Assembly (NCBI GenBank): GCA_019308145.1
Contig: JAFDIG010000163.1
Span: 1-5,365, forward strand
DNA: 5,365 nucleotides
Origin: Deltaproteobacteria bacterium
GTDB taxonomy: Bacteria > Desulfobacterota > JAFDIG01
Direction: 5' to 3'
The notes under the pieces were generated by a model. The model ran no database searches and had not been told where the DNA came from. It was given only the letters and a program-made list of their open reading frames with translations. The translations under genes and the position numbers were made by a program. Below, one piece after another: positions 5,063 to 5,365 of the stretch (the stretch's first letter is position 1; each line of letters opens with the position of its first letter).

Positions 5063-5365
5063 ATGAAGAGAGCCTTAATTACCGGAGTTACCGGACAAGA
5101 TGGTTCATATTTAGCAGAATTTTTGCTTGAGAAAGGGTATCATGTTACAGGGATTGTTAGAAGGGCAAGCACAAAGAAATATGAGAGGATAGAACACATA
5201 AAAGATAGAATAAATTTAAGACAAGCGGATCTTTTGGATCAACTCTCCTTAATTAACGTTATTGAGCAAGAACAACCTGATGAAATCTATAATTTAGCAG
5301 CTCAATCTTTTGTGCCAACATCTTGGGAGCAGCCTGTTCTAACTGCTCAGTTCACAGCAGTTGGA
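5063..5365 (+). CDS. gmd: GDP-mannose 4,6-dehydratase, N-terminal part (cut by window edge)
   Basis: The first 101 codons of a short-chain dehydrogenase of the extended NDP-sugar type; the frame is open at the window end. The enzyme converts GDP-D-mannose to GDP-4-keto-6-deoxy-D-mannose, the precursor of GDP-fucose, GDP-rhamnose and GDP-perosamine for surface polysaccharides. The dinucleotide motif GVTGQDG is at residues 8-14, RRAS (33-36) is the usual contact with the NADP phosphate, ADLLD follows at 55-59, and DEIYNLAAQSFVPTSWEQP (73-91) is diagnostic for GMD. The catalytic TYK region lies beyond the edge. The start is fixed by GGAGG (5051-5055) seven bases upstream. The gene follows the ROK kinase by a 257-base spacer holding element copy B, so it may have its own promoter. 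Confidence 0.92.
   Translation, partial: MKRALITGVTGQDGSYLAEFLLEKGYHVTGIVRRASTKKYERIEHIKDRINLRQADLLDQLSLINVIEQEQPDEIYNLAAQSFVPTSWEQPVLTAQFTAVG

Overview
This is an AT-rich window whose genes are mostly separated by AT-rich spacers. It suggests an anaerobic bacterium that makes c-type cytochromes and has a Gram-negative type envelope. The pointers are a secreted haem-binding (CXXCH) protein, a DUF374-type acyltransferase usually linked to lipid A or membrane lipid metabolism, a biotin carrier, an ATP-dependent activator of the HgdC/BcrAD type, and the start of a GDP-mannose 4,6-dehydratase. A Desulfobacterota-like or related anaerobe fits, but that is inference; the window has no rRNA or marker gene.

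Layout. Bases 1-1136 are read leftward: the N-terminal part of an exported multihaem-type cytochrome c (1-231, cut by the window edge) with its own promoter near 398-426, and a complete DUF374 acyltransferase (483-1136). From about 1400 everything is read rightward: a 71-residue stand-alone biotin carrier (1496-1711), an enoyl-CoA hydratase family protein resembling cyclohexadienoyl-CoA hydratases (2035-2808), an activator ATPase (2837-3625), an elongator tRNA-Met with promoter and terminator (3685-3838), a ROK-family sugar kinase (3855-4805) and the first 101 codons of GDP-mannose 4,6-dehydratase (5063 to the edge).

How the genes fit together. The biotin carrier, hydratase and activator look like parts of an acyl-CoA pathway of the kind used for anaerobic breakdown of aromatic, dicarboxylic or amino acids. 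The carboxylase or decarboxylase partners and the iron-sulfur dehydratase or reductase that the ATPase would energise are not in the window. The ROK kinase and GMD point to sugar activation and surface polysaccharide synthesis.

The most unusual signal is non-coding. Two spacers, before the hydratase (about 1730-1896) and before GMD (about 4838-5007), hold diverged copies of one element of about 170 bases in the same orientation. Each copy can fold into a 5' stem and a 3' hairpin, and several differences between copies are paired changes that keep the stems. This could be a structured leader RNA or a small non-coding RNA or repeat family; I do not recognise it. A second, smaller signal is a likely leaderless start of the acyltransferase gene, where an extended -10 box ends six bases before the ATG.
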